Assembly: GCF_000006405.1 (NCBI RefSeq)
Contig: NW_003204003.1
Location: 144,805-208,804 of the forward strand
Length of the DNA stretch: 64,000 nucleotides
From: Perkinsus marinus ATCC 50983
Lineage: Eukaryota; Perkinsozoa; Perkinsida; Perkinsidae
Reading direction: 5' to 3'
Part shown: piece by piece, positions 54,949-64,000 of the stretch
Position numbering within the stretch: the stretch's first letter is position 1
Layout: every line of letters starts with the position of its first letter
Position numbers and translations under genes: made by a program
The notes under the pieces: generated by a model
Database searches by the model: none
Told to the model about the DNA's origin: nothing
Seen by the model: only the letters and a program-made list of their open reading frames with translations

Positions 54949-57779
54949 ATGAACCTAGAACCATATATCCCTTCCTTTGCTCTCAGAAAGGAGTTGCCCA
55001 AAAACGATGTTCATGCCGACCGTGTTGTCGTGGTTCAGCCCGACTCGAGCATTGACGTTGACATCATGACAGTTCCAATAACGTTCGCTGAACTTTACAC
55101 ATCGGCGAGCGATGGAGATGTGACTAAGGTACCGAAGTCAAGAATAATATACTTTTTAAAGCCTACGAAACGACTCTAAAATATTCCTATTCTTTACATG
55201 ATTGTGAATCCACTTTCTCTAGCTATTACAAATAGGAGCAACTATTAGTTCACGTACAACAATGATAATAAATAGTATATTCAGTCTACAAAGCCAAAAC
55301 TCAATTTAATCATTATTTTTTTTGTTAACCGCTCAGTATTACCGTCACCCACATCCCCCTTTTGAGGAGATGAACTCATCGAAGTCGCACTACCACATCA
55401 GTGGAGTGGACTAAACCTCCGAGTGGATGCGGTATACGTATCATCATCACGGTTTAGGGTTTTGTCAAGAGTACTCTTGTGAACGAAAGGAAATCACTAC
55501 ATAAGTGATCCTGTTCGAGTACAGTCGACAAGTGTAGTAGGCACCTTGTTGCCTTATCATACTAGGATGTGGGGGAGGAGTGGTACGCTACACAATTTCT
55601 GTCCCGATCGCTTGTCGATCGGAGTCTCCGAGACAGATATTGTGCAACATATGCATGTTTTTCTAGGTGCGCAAGATACTTGATGCGAAGGCCGACCCGA
55701 ACGCCTCGGACCGCACTGGGCAGCGACCTCTGCTAGTTGCCGCTGCTGAGGGCCACGTTGATGTATGCCGAACTCTGGGTGAGAGGGGGGCCGATGTGAG
55801 TTCAACTGTCTGTACTTCCGATGTAGTGGTAATGCTGCTCCATTGTTCATCAGGTGATGGCGACTAACTCTCTCGGGGCGACAGCGCTAGCTCTCGCTGT
55901 CACTGCCGGGCATGCGCGTACTGTCGAGGCGTTGTTGAGGTATTCCTATATGAGTCTATCTCGTCCGCACTACATCATGCGATTTAGGCTAGGAGCCGAT
56001 GTCAACTGTAGAGACATCTGGCTGGACACTCCCTTGACAACAGCTTGTCGGAGGTGCCATCCTCTGTCTCTCGTGGAACTCCTCGTGGACTCGGGTGCTG
56101 ACCCATCGCTGAAGAATAGGTTAGTCTAGGTCGTATCGGAGCGATAACTCCTTCGTCGCCCTAGATACGGTGAATCACCTTTAGACGCAGCACGGAAGGC
56201 AGGCTATGTTCGTGCGTGCAAATATCTGCGGTCAGCCGAGGGAAGTGGCATGAAAGATGATGTTGCTGCTAGAAAAAACGGAAGTACTCGAGAGGATCCG
56301 AATTCAAGAGTGGCAGACATGATGTTCACCTAATTTACAGCTGTCTGAGTATGGCTTCGTTTTGGGTTCACCAGTGAACCTGTCAATGACCCTTGTGCCC
56401 TTGCCATGCCTCTGCACTCTTCCACAGCAACCTCAGAAGGATCCGATGCTCTCCTAGAGAAGGTTGAACTAGCGGTAGGGCTACCTCTTGAACAGCACAT
56501 GAGGCCCCTGTATAGGTTTATTTCACCAAGGAAGCCCTCAGAGAGATCGAGTTCATCGAGAGGAGGTGTGCAGTCTTCAACTAGGCCTCACTAGCACTGA
56601 GTTGACTCATCGTTGGTCAGTTTGAAAACTGAGCGGGAAGTTCACAAGATATCCTCTGTACGGGCTGACGAGTCTGGTCGTATTGAGCCAACCCTCGATG
56701 AGTCTCTGAGGTCAATGTCGACGGGGTAAGGCACATACGGGTGGGGCCTTCAAGGAGCTGTTCTCTAGTTTGCCTTCGGCCCGTCGTCCAGCAAGGTTGA
56801 CAGGCCATCATCGTGCATCAGACAAGGTGCGTATATCGTTGTGTTGGCACTGAAGAGTGGGGTCATCAGGTTTACGGTCATCCCTCCACTCCTCGCAGGG
56901 AACATCCATTGTTAAAGCACCCACTGAGAGTACAGGCGTAACATGGGTTGCTCACATGAGTGGTCCCGCTCAGGCGTCTCCATCTCGCCCGAGAAAACCT
57001 CCTGAGCTTGGACCGGACGAAGTTGTGGTTATCGGGATGTCGGCCCAAGGCTCGGAGATGAAGGAGTGCATATTCATAGACAGTAACGGTAAAGTGAGTA
57101 CACACGTGTGGGCGTGACCGACGAGGCTCCTACTCTCAGCTCGGGAGCATCCATGGCCCTGTAAACTACCTCTGGCCGCTAGGGTCTATACTGCTGGGAG
57201 GTGATGATAGGTAGTAGTTCTATTAGAGGCGCTTCGCGGTCTCTCGCCAGGTCGGCACTTCCCATGCTGGGCCCCATAGGCTTCCATGAAGAGGAGTTAT
57301 ACGCTCTGTTAAGACCCCACTGCGAGAGCCTCGCTGCCTCTGACCTCAGGTTGGGAAGGTCTACCACTTGATCGGTCGGACATTGTCCTTACCCTTCAGG
57401 AGAGGCAGCCCAACGCGGTACCATTTAGTGTTGGGTGAAATCATCCGTATCCACGATGAAAGCGTAGCCGACGGTGGCGCTTGTATCGATATCAGAGTAG
57501 CCCCTAGTTCAACGGAAGTAGCGAAGGTGAAGACTGAAGTGAGGATGCCCACCAGTTGGAAGCATCTCCCCCACTATCACACAGGTCTCTGTATCCGAGC
57601 TTGGGGTAATGTTAAATCGCCGAAACACGATCATGTTGCTCGAGTGGAGTGATGATGGGTATCGAGGAGTTCATCATCTCTTACAGTGGATCATTGAACC
57701 AGAAAGGGAGAGGTCAATGCACGGTGAAGGAGTAGCCTTTGACCCAACCAGTTTCATATCATCTCTAGCTGAATGGTAA
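54949..57779 (+). CDS. Ankyrin-repeat protein, multi-exon
   Basis: Exon 1 is 54949-55128 (MNLEPYIPSFALRKELP... to ASDGDVTK). A 538-bp intron (55129-55666) follows, far larger than its neighbours and carrying a copy of the 208-bp repeat. Exon 2 starts 55667 and joins in phase as DGDVTKVRKILDAKADPNAS. Ankyrin repeats run to about 56230: LLVAAAEGHVDVCRTLGERG, TALALAVTAGHARTVEALLR, LVELLVDSGADPSLKNR, SPLDAARKAGYVRACKYL. The C-terminal part (56.3-57.8 kb) has Ser-rich exons and a more ordered end (YHLVLGEIIRIHDESVADGG, then after a 46-bp intron LLEWSDDGYRGVHHLLQWII). The stop is TAA 57777-57779. The end domain is not recognised. It could belong to a separate gene if a stop lies between 56.3 and 56.9 kb, where exons were not all phased. 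Confidence 0.65.
55325..55532. repeat. 208-bp dispersed repeat, copy 1
   Basis: Begins TTAACCGCTCAGTATTACCG and ends GAGTACAGTCGACAAG. It is identical to 58398-58605 except for two positions. It contains several short perfect stems: GATG-aact-CATC, CCAC-atca-GTGG, CAAGAGTACTCTTG and ATCACT-acata-AGTGAT. It has no clear target duplication or terminal inverted repeat and lies inside an intron of the ankyrin gene. Confidence 0.9.
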
Positions 57780-58397
57780 CATATCTTGCCAACCCAAGTT
57801 GACTTTCCTGCACAATTTCCCCTTTGTCGTTATGACCAGTTTTATCGTCTGTTCAGCCCAAATCTCCGACCCTCACCCAAGGTGTTGCGCCGGGGTGCCG
57901 ACATGACGATTCATTTTGCTCAGGTCTTACTTTCGTTGAACACTATATGCTTCACCACTCCTGCTATTGGGATCGCCATTTGAGCTGAAGTAATGCTGAA
58001 GATCGGTAGTAACAGAAATCAGGACAGACAGTAGCGAAAGCAGCTCAAGGACGAGGCCACTTGGCCATCACAGAGCTCCCCACTGGTTTCTTGGAAGCTT
58101 GAGCCCGACTGTCACACCCCTGCCATGGAGACGAGCGTATACTAGCTGCAAGCCGGTTGTTGATCCGAGCTTCAAGCTATGGCCAGCCCAATGGACAAGG
58201 TGAGTGTCTGCTACTAGTAACTCTGAAGATGGTGATGGTGGATCGTCTAAAGTTTGATGACGATGATAGATGAGACCGGCCTTGTAGGGGACAGATAAGT
58301 TCGAAATAGGCAGCAGAATCAAGGCAACCGATTCATTTATAGATTTTTATGGTTATGAAGCAAAATTAAGATTCGAACTAATGACTTCTTTTTGAAA
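57780..58397. other. Intergenic, nothing firm
   Basis: Short open frames on both strands (57786-57983 plus, 58322-58068 minus) lack recognisable features. Confidence 0.35.
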
Positions 58398-58605
58398 TTA
58401 ACCGCTCAGTATTACCGTCACCCACATCTCCCTTGTGAGGAGATGAACTCATCGAAGTCGCACTACCACATCAGTGGAGTGGACTAAACCTCCGAGTGGA
58501 TGCGGTATACGTATCATCATCACGGTTTAGGGTTTTGTCAAGAGTACTCTTGTGAACGAAAGGAAATCACTACATAAGTGATCCTGTTCGAGTACAGTCG
58601 ACAAG
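58398..58605. repeat. 208-bp dispersed repeat, copy 2
   Basis: Same orientation and length as 55325-55532, about 3.07 kb apart. The two differences fall in ACATCyCCCTTkTGAGG. The flanks differ from copy 1 outside the 208 bp, so the repeat ends are sharp. Confidence 0.9.
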
Positions 58606-59102
58606 CATATCATTAATGGACCACGCTACACACACTGTTTATGTGTAGGAAATTTGGTATGACAGTGACACAATAACTGTCCCCTTGATATTCCCGTCAT
58701 GTTCTGCAGTGGGTCCCTCTTCAAGACTGATGCCGCCGATCCTTGCTGTGTCGCCCTCCCTCCTTACAACATGAATTCTCTATGTATCCGATAGGCGCCG
58801 ACCTAGTGCCCTCGATGAGGGGAGTAGTCCTCAACACCTCGCTCCAGATCGAAATCTATCCCGGTGGAACAGAGTTCTCTCTGTTCTGCTTGGGCATCTG
58901 CTCTCCGAACTATCTCACAGAGGGAGCGACTGGAGCTCTAGAAGGCTATTGGTAAAGGTGTTACCACCAAGAGCTTTAAATCTCGTCGAATTCGCTCGCG
59001 CTCGTTTCTGGAGGGCCTTAGCAGCACGGTTGTGTTCAACGTGTTGTAACTTCAACCAGTGTAGAGGTTATTTCTCTGCCATTCACACCCCTGTCCATCA
59101 CT
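58606..59102. other. Possible small gene, otherwise intergenic
   Basis: Plus-strand stretches MFCSGSLFKTDAADPCCVAL (from about 58699) and YPIGADLVPSMRGVVLNTSL to a TAA at 58953-58955 might be two exons of a small protein. Phase was not proved and no family is recognised. Confidence 0.25.
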
Positions 59103-62100
59103 ATGTTCTATCGCCCTAACTCCTTCGTAAGCAGCACTTCCACCGGTCACCCCGGTCAGACCGTTCAGCACTATCCATCGTCCGGCATACAGTATCCGCA
59201 GCAGCAGCAACAACCATCGGGCCGGATGGTCGTTCGGAACGTGTCTGGGCAGGCCCCCAGTTCGGGCTACGTCAGGCAGTACACGCCTGTGGGGCCCAGC
59301 CAGGTGAGGGGGCGGCCTCCGAAATGGGAGAAGAAGCTCCTTCAGAATAACGCGTCGTCACTCAACATCTCCAACAACGTGTCGCATCACCACACTGCGA
59401 ATCACCTCTCCCCTAGACCACCGCAGTTTGTACAGCAGCAGCCGCAGCAGCTACCACACTACGCCAACTCTGGGTCGGCGCTGACCAACCAGCAACATAC
59501 TCCCTCACAGAACAACAGTGGCCAACCTCCTAGGGTTCAAGTTGTACAGCGTGCTTCGGTGAGAAGGACTCCGTGAGGACCTATGCACGCTCCATCTCTC
59601 AGAGTATGAACGTGTCAAGCCTTGATCAAAGCATGGCACATGGAGTGCCACAGTCAGCTTACAGAGGTAGTAACATCTTTCGTTCGGCGGCTCTGTAGTC
59701 TACCCTTTCAGCGGAGTCCCCTGCTCGTGTTCAGCACACTGGTCCGAGCCAGGTTGAGGTTGACAAAGTTCGCGCTGAGCTCGCATCGGTTGAGAAGAAG
59801 CTTCGAGCAACGACCGACAAGCTGAGGCAGAAGGAAGAGGTTAGCCTTTTTCACGATGGTAGCTGGAGTTGATCCGAAGCCCATCAGGAGGGTCGGAGGT
59901 TAACTGCTGAGCTCGACAGCTATAAGGTGAGCGAGGGCCAGTTCAAGGCGGCCCTGTCCAAGCTCCGGACGGAGAATGCGTCACTTGTAAGACACAGTAA
60001 CCGATTGGTGACAGCCATTTCGTGGCGCGGTGACGAACTTCGGTCAGGCCTCGGCTGCGGCAACGAGTCGTGCACCTGATCCGAAGATTGCGGAATTAGT
60101 GATAACGATGTGTTTATAATGACACATCCAAATCCATTTTTTTCTAGAACCGGAGACTAGAAACCCGGACAGCTGAGCTGAAGCGGGTCCAGAGTGAGCT
60201 CAACACCTCAGAGGAGAAGGCTCGTCGGGTGAGGACGCACTTGCCGTTAGAAACGGATGATCTGCTTCGATCAGGCGAAGCACGACCTCGACAAGACTGT
60301 GGCAACTCTGAGAGAAACGAAGCAGGTACAATGAGGTTGTTGCTGATTCCCTTACATGTGTTGAGCTCAGCAATTGGAATCGTTGAAAGCCCACTTCGAG
60401 CAGCAGAGTCTGCTGGTTACCCAGGTAGCCTTCGTTGATGGCGGGGCTAGCTGAGGTGCCTTGTAGGAGCAAGAGATGCTGGTCACGGAGACAGAGGCCC
60501 AACGAGGCCACATTGCCAAGCTCGAACAGGCCCTTCAGGAGGCGGCACAGGAGAACGAGATGCTTCAGTGAGGGGAGGCGGAGGGGAGGGGTTATCATTA
60601 GTGGCACGGTCTCATCACAGGGCCGAGCTCAACTCCTCGACTACGGACAGATCGGAAATGAAGGTCATTCAAGAGCAACTACGCAGTATTGAAAAGGTGA
60701 GTGAGTCCTTGGGGTGTCTCTGGGGACGTGTGAGGTCTTAGGAGCGAGACGCTGTTGCGGCGGCTAGGGATGCTATCGCCGATAGAGAGAGTGCATTGAA
60801 GCTCGACTTGGAAGCTGCTAGGAAGGAGGCCAGGCAGGCGCTTCAAAGAGCCGAGCTTGCTGAAGTGAAGGCTGAAGGACGTGCCTATAAGGAGGATGTA
60901 GAGCACCGAGTGATGGGGTTCCACTGTGGGCGTGTATTGACTTATAGGTAATCAAAACGTCCAATCTGTCGCATTTGAAGCAAAACACGGGTGAGTGCGC
61001 GGCTAGAGAGTTGGTTTTGTCATGGGGACCTCGCATAGGTGGCAGTGACGGGGGCGAGACCAGCGCGGCTGCTATGGTGCGGAAGAATAGGGAGCTGGAG
61101 GATCTCCAGGAGGTAGGTCTCAGCAGTGTATGTATTATCAGTCAGAACTTGTTCAGCAACTGGATATTGCTCGGGATGAGGTAGCCCACCTGCAACGCGA
61201 GAGAAGCGAGATGGAGAAGGCTAGGCGGGAGGCTGAGGTCTGGGAACAGGGAATTGTACGGGTCGCCGATGGGTTGCTGATTCAGGAAAAGCTACAGAAT
61301 ATCAACATAACAGTAACGGAAGCCACCAGCAAGAACAAGATAGTCAGTAAGGTGAGATTCGGCTCCACTAGGCAGGCTGAGGACTCTCCGTACTAGCTGC
61401 ACGCTGAGGTGAGCGATCTAAAGAGGGAGATCGCTAGACTACAGGAGGAACTTGCACGCTACAAAGGCATGCCTAAAAATAAGGAGAATAGAGCCACTGA
61501 GTTCAACATAGGTGGGGGTGGTTATTTTGTTGACAGAATTATGGTATGGTACGCAGGTGCGAAATCGAAGTACCTCAGTGTTGCTGGACCCGACATGAGT
61601 GAGCAGAGAGAGTCTTGAAGAAGTCAATCAGCAGTTTCCCACAGATACCACCCTGAACGATGCTGAGGTCGGCCGGTATAGCAAAGTTGGCGGCAGTCCC
61701 CTCGCTGAGTCGCCGATGCCCTATAAGACCCAACGTGCCCTCCCGAGTGAGAGCACCCTGATCAAATCGCCCGCCTCGGCGAAGAAGCTTGGGGGCAGGT
61801 GAAAGGGCCGCTTGGATCGATGGTTGCTCCATTCCTGCTGGCCTGTTTCAGGAACAGTAGTGGTGGTAGGAAGTCCAAGGAATCTCCAGTGAAGATCGTC
61901 AGGGTTAGTTCAGCATTCGTCCCCTCTCGTGGATCGACGTTTCTCCAGGCTCGGGGATTGCTCAACAACCTCACTGAGAGCGACCCTGTAGTGTCCAAGG
62001 CACTAGCAGACCATCGAGAGTCTGATGGTGAGACAGGAGTACTGGCACATTCGGTGAGGACTTATACCAGGCTTATCGAAGGAGGAGTGCTACGAGTTGA

Positions 62101-62371
62101 TCGAGAAGCTCTTATCCAACCACGAGATACCCGTCCGCGTCAAGAGAGTCACCTGCACCCAGGTTGGTGTTATGCATCAGATGCATCCTGAGTCTTTGCT
62201 TCAGGTCTTTCGCACGATCGTAGATGCTGTGTCTCAACCACCCCCAGCGAACCTCCCCTCGGGCCTGGTCTTGGATTATTGCAAGAAGGTAAGGTTGTCA
62301 TTGCGAAACGGCTTGTTGCCATCGACTCTCAGGTTCTCGAGAAGATCACCCACAGCAGTCAGTACGCCTGA
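59103..62371 (+). CDS. Coiled-coil protein with Gln-rich N-terminus
   Basis: Start MFYRPNSFVSSTSTG at 59103. Exon 1 (to about 59575) is Gln/Ser/Asn-rich and disordered. Many short exons then encode coiled coil: VDKVRAELASVEKKLRAT (59760), RRLTAELDSYKVSEGQFKAA, RRLETRTAELKRVQSELN (60152), EMLVTETEAQRGHIAKLEQA (60477), RDAVAAARDAIADRESALKL (60740), DIARDEVAHLQRERSEMEKA (61150), EVSDLKREIARLQEELARYK (61406). A Ser/Pro linker with SPASAKKLGG follows. The C-terminal helical end is ECYELIEKLLSNHEIPVRVK, then DYCKK joined by a 44-bp intron (62290-62333) to VLEKITHSSQYA and TGA at 62369-62371. Function is unknown; a structural role is inference. It converges on the REV1-like gene with a gap of 218 bp. 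Confidence 0.7.
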
Positions 62372-62589
62372 CTTTAAGCAATTTATTCATGCAAGTACAT
62401 TCATGTCCATATATTAACTTTCAGCACTCATCTCTTCTGTTCTGTGTTTTCATTATTTCTCTATTTATCGCGGTTCACCCTCACAACATTGACAATTTGG
62501 ATTACTGTTGCAAACACAACATGATTTACTCCTTGAATGATAACAAGTGCGAAATTGTATCAGTGACAAAAACATGAGGGAATATATGA

Positions 62590-64000
62590 TTATTCGAAAC
62601 GTGCATACAAGCGTACCATCTCATGGAACCTCTTTTCGACATCAGGATCCTGGCAATAGTCGAATCCCAGATGTGCAAACTCCGCTAATTCGGCGTCGGC
62701 GTGACCATCGCGCCATGACCGAATAGTCGACTCCTCTTCCAGTCTAGCGATCGCTGCAGAAGTGGCGGCATCGATCGTAGATGTTCTTCGCTTTTTGGAG
62801 ACTGGAGGATTTGGTTTTTTCCCGAGGAAGTCCGTGAGAGTCCGTTGATTCTTATCACCAGTTGCCGCATTATGGGACTGGTCTTTGGGGTGAACGCGTA
62901 CGGCCACACCCGCACCGCGGATTCGGTGCACTTCTACGCCATCTAGCAGTCCTATCGCGAGTGCTGCAATGTCGTTCTTTGAAGGAGTAACAGCACACGA
63001 ACGGCTCCACTGATAACACGCACCAATGCCCATGAATTTAAATGGTTCCACCCAATCGTCGGGGGCGAGGTACAGCCTCAGGATGACACGCTCCGGCACG
63101 AGGCCTTCTAACAACGGCATCACTTGTGCGACAAGGGCTCGGACCAATTGCCTTGCGGACTCAGGCGTCACATTGCGAATGCCGAAATTCTTATCAGCGC
63201 TCACAGTAGAGATGTCAGTGACCAGATCATTCCTGTAGTCTTCACCCCGGGCGTTAGTGAGCATCCTCTCAGCCGTTTTGGCCCCAAATGAGTCTGCTAG
63301 GAGAGGCGCGATGTTGGGGTCCAAGAGGTCGCCTATCGTAGCTAGGCCGAATTCATTCTGGAGTTTCCCTAAAGTTCGATAGCCCACCTGCGGAAGCATA
63401 TGCAACGGCAAATCAGCAAGGAAGGACTTGTCGTTGAGAACCTTGATGCCTCGAGGCTTCGCTTGAGTGGTAGCGACCTTCGCCAAAACATGACTGTCGG
63501 CAACCCCAACGGAGCACGGCAGGCCTGTAGCCTGAGTGACCGCTTTCTGCAGCGCCTGGGCCACCGCTGCCTCGTCGGAGTAACCGCATTCACCAGATAC
63601 ATCAACGATGGCCTCGTCGACGCTCTTGGCCACGACTCGGTCCAAAGTCCCTCCGCCCACGACGGCCATCAACCGAAGCATTTGTTTCCACGCAGTGTTG
63701 CACTGGGTGAGGAGCTCACTGGTCACCGGGACCTTCTCCAGATCAGGGCATAAGGCCTTCACCTCAGCGAGCCACATGCTGCCGGACACTCCATACTTCC
63801 TCGCAGCATAGTTAGCGCTGCATATCTCGCTTCCTCGACCCATACCAGAGACAACAGCCATTGGCTTGGTAGACTCAGGAACGCCTGTTGCTTGCAACTG
63901 CGCCACACAAGCGAAGAAGCTGTCGAAGTCACAGAGCATGTACCGCTTGCCAATATTCGAGTTCGGCTTCAGCCGCCGCTCGCACTCTCGACTGAGCTCC
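62590..64000 (-). CDS. REV1: REV1-like Y-family DNA polymerase (5' end outside window)
   Basis: Open without intron from the right edge to the stop at 62592-62590; the frame is continuous through ERRLKPNSNIGKRYMLCDFD to 64000. Y-family palm motifs: CDFDSFFACVA (first catalytic Asp) and KSVDEAIVDVSG (catalytic Asp-Glu). Fingers SEICSANYAARKYGV and GMWLAEVKALCPDLEKVP-like text match REV1 more than Pol kappa or eta. The helix-hairpin-helix part is DLPLHMLPQVGYRTLGKL, followed by a little-finger domain. Near the C-terminus QRTLTDFLGKK fits a PCNA-interacting (PIP) box, next to a basic KKRR run that could be a nuclear signal. REV1 inserts dCMP opposite lesions in translesion synthesis. The BRCT domain would lie upstream, beyond the window. 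Confidence 0.82.
   Translation of the reverse strand, partial: ELSRECERRLKPNSNIGKRYMLCDFDSFFACVAQLQATGVPESTKPMAVVSGMGRGSEICSANYAARKYGVSGSMWLAEVKALCPDLEKVPVTSELLTQCNTAWKQMLRLMAVVGGGTLDRVVAKSVDEAIVDVSGECGYSDEAAVAQALQKAVTQATGLPCSVGVADSHVLAKVATTQAKPRGIKVLNDKSFLADLPLHMLPQVGYRTLGKLQNEFGLATIGDLLDPNIAPLLADSFGAKTAERMLTNARGEDYRNDLVTDISTVSADKNFGIRNVTPESARQLVRALVAQVMPLLEGLVPERVILRLYLAPDDWVEPFKFMGIGACYQWSRSCAVTPSKNDIAALAIGLLDGVEVHRIRGAGVAVRVHPKDQSHNAATGDKNQRTLTDFLGKKPNPPVSKKRRTSTIDAATSAAIARLEEESTIRSWRDGHADAELAEFAHLGFDYCQDPDVEKRFHEMVRLYARFE

Noticed and set aside
55325-58605. The two 208-bp repeats as LTRs of one retrotransposon
   Set aside because: The 2.9 kb between them carries ankyrin-gene exons, not gag/pol, and there are no flanking duplications or primer-binding site.

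Overview
The window is nuclear DNA from a protist with compact, intron-rich genes. The coding style (introns mostly about 33-60 bp, Gln/Ser/Thr-rich tracts, many lineage-specific proteins, a Cys-rich secreted protein) suggests an alveolate of the Perkinsus type. That placement is inference; no rRNA or organelle gene is present to prove it. All coordinates were worked out by hand from the sequence. Where exon phases were followed throughout (syntaxin, ZNRD2-like, Rab6, ABCC, TIM22) the exon sums are exact multiples of three. Other multi-exon genes are given as spans with key exons.

Layout. 0.8-1.3 kb: secreted protein with a duplicated 8-Cys module. 2.8 kb: tRNA-Gly. 3.7-5.5 kb: syntaxin-16/SYP4-type Qa-SNARE, followed closely by a ZNRD2-like zinc-ribbon protein. 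7.2-11.0 kb (minus): coiled-coil protein built largely from repeated short exons. 11.7-12.5 kb: Rab6 GTPase. 13.5 kb: tRNA-Ala. 15.0-21.8 kb: full-length ABCC (MRP-type) transporter in 33 exons. 22.8-29.3 kb: USP7-type deubiquitinase (MATH, C19 protease and C-terminal domains). 29.7-31.6 kb: PUF-like RNA-binding protein. 32.3-34.1 kb (minus): unrecognised gene. 35.0-37.8 kb (minus): R3H-SUZ protein. 38.8-39.2 kb: 93-bp minisatellite. 40.6-41.3 kb (minus): TIM22-family translocase. 42.2-43.0 kb: CCCH zinc-finger protein. 44.2-46.9 kb: NEK-type kinase with two membrane segments in front of the catalytic domain. 47.3-49.8 kb: nicotinate phosphoribosyltransferase. 50.9-51.4 kb: 27-bp minisatellite. 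51.5-52.5 kb: unknown gene. 53.4-54.8 kb: unresolved coding signal on both strands. 54.9-57.8 kb: ankyrin-repeat protein. 59.1-62.4 kb: second coiled-coil protein. 62.6 kb to the right edge (minus): Y-family polymerase, REV1-like, cut by the window end.

Most genes are housekeeping: Golgi/endosome traffic (syntaxin-16, Rab6), membrane export (ABCC), ubiquitin removal, mRNA control (PUF, R3H-SUZ, CCCH), mitochondrial import, NAD salvage and translesion synthesis. There is no sign of an operon or a functional gene cluster.

The most striking non-genic structure is a family of four 168-183 bp elements with short terminal inverted repeats (CAGTGT...) and 8-bp target duplications, i.e. hAT-type MITEs. 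Three lie in introns and one lies just upstream of TIM22. The copy in the ABCC gene sits exactly at an exon/intron junction, so its target duplication carries the 5' splice site. A separate 208-bp repeat occurs twice with two differences, and one copy lies in a large intron of the ankyrin gene.
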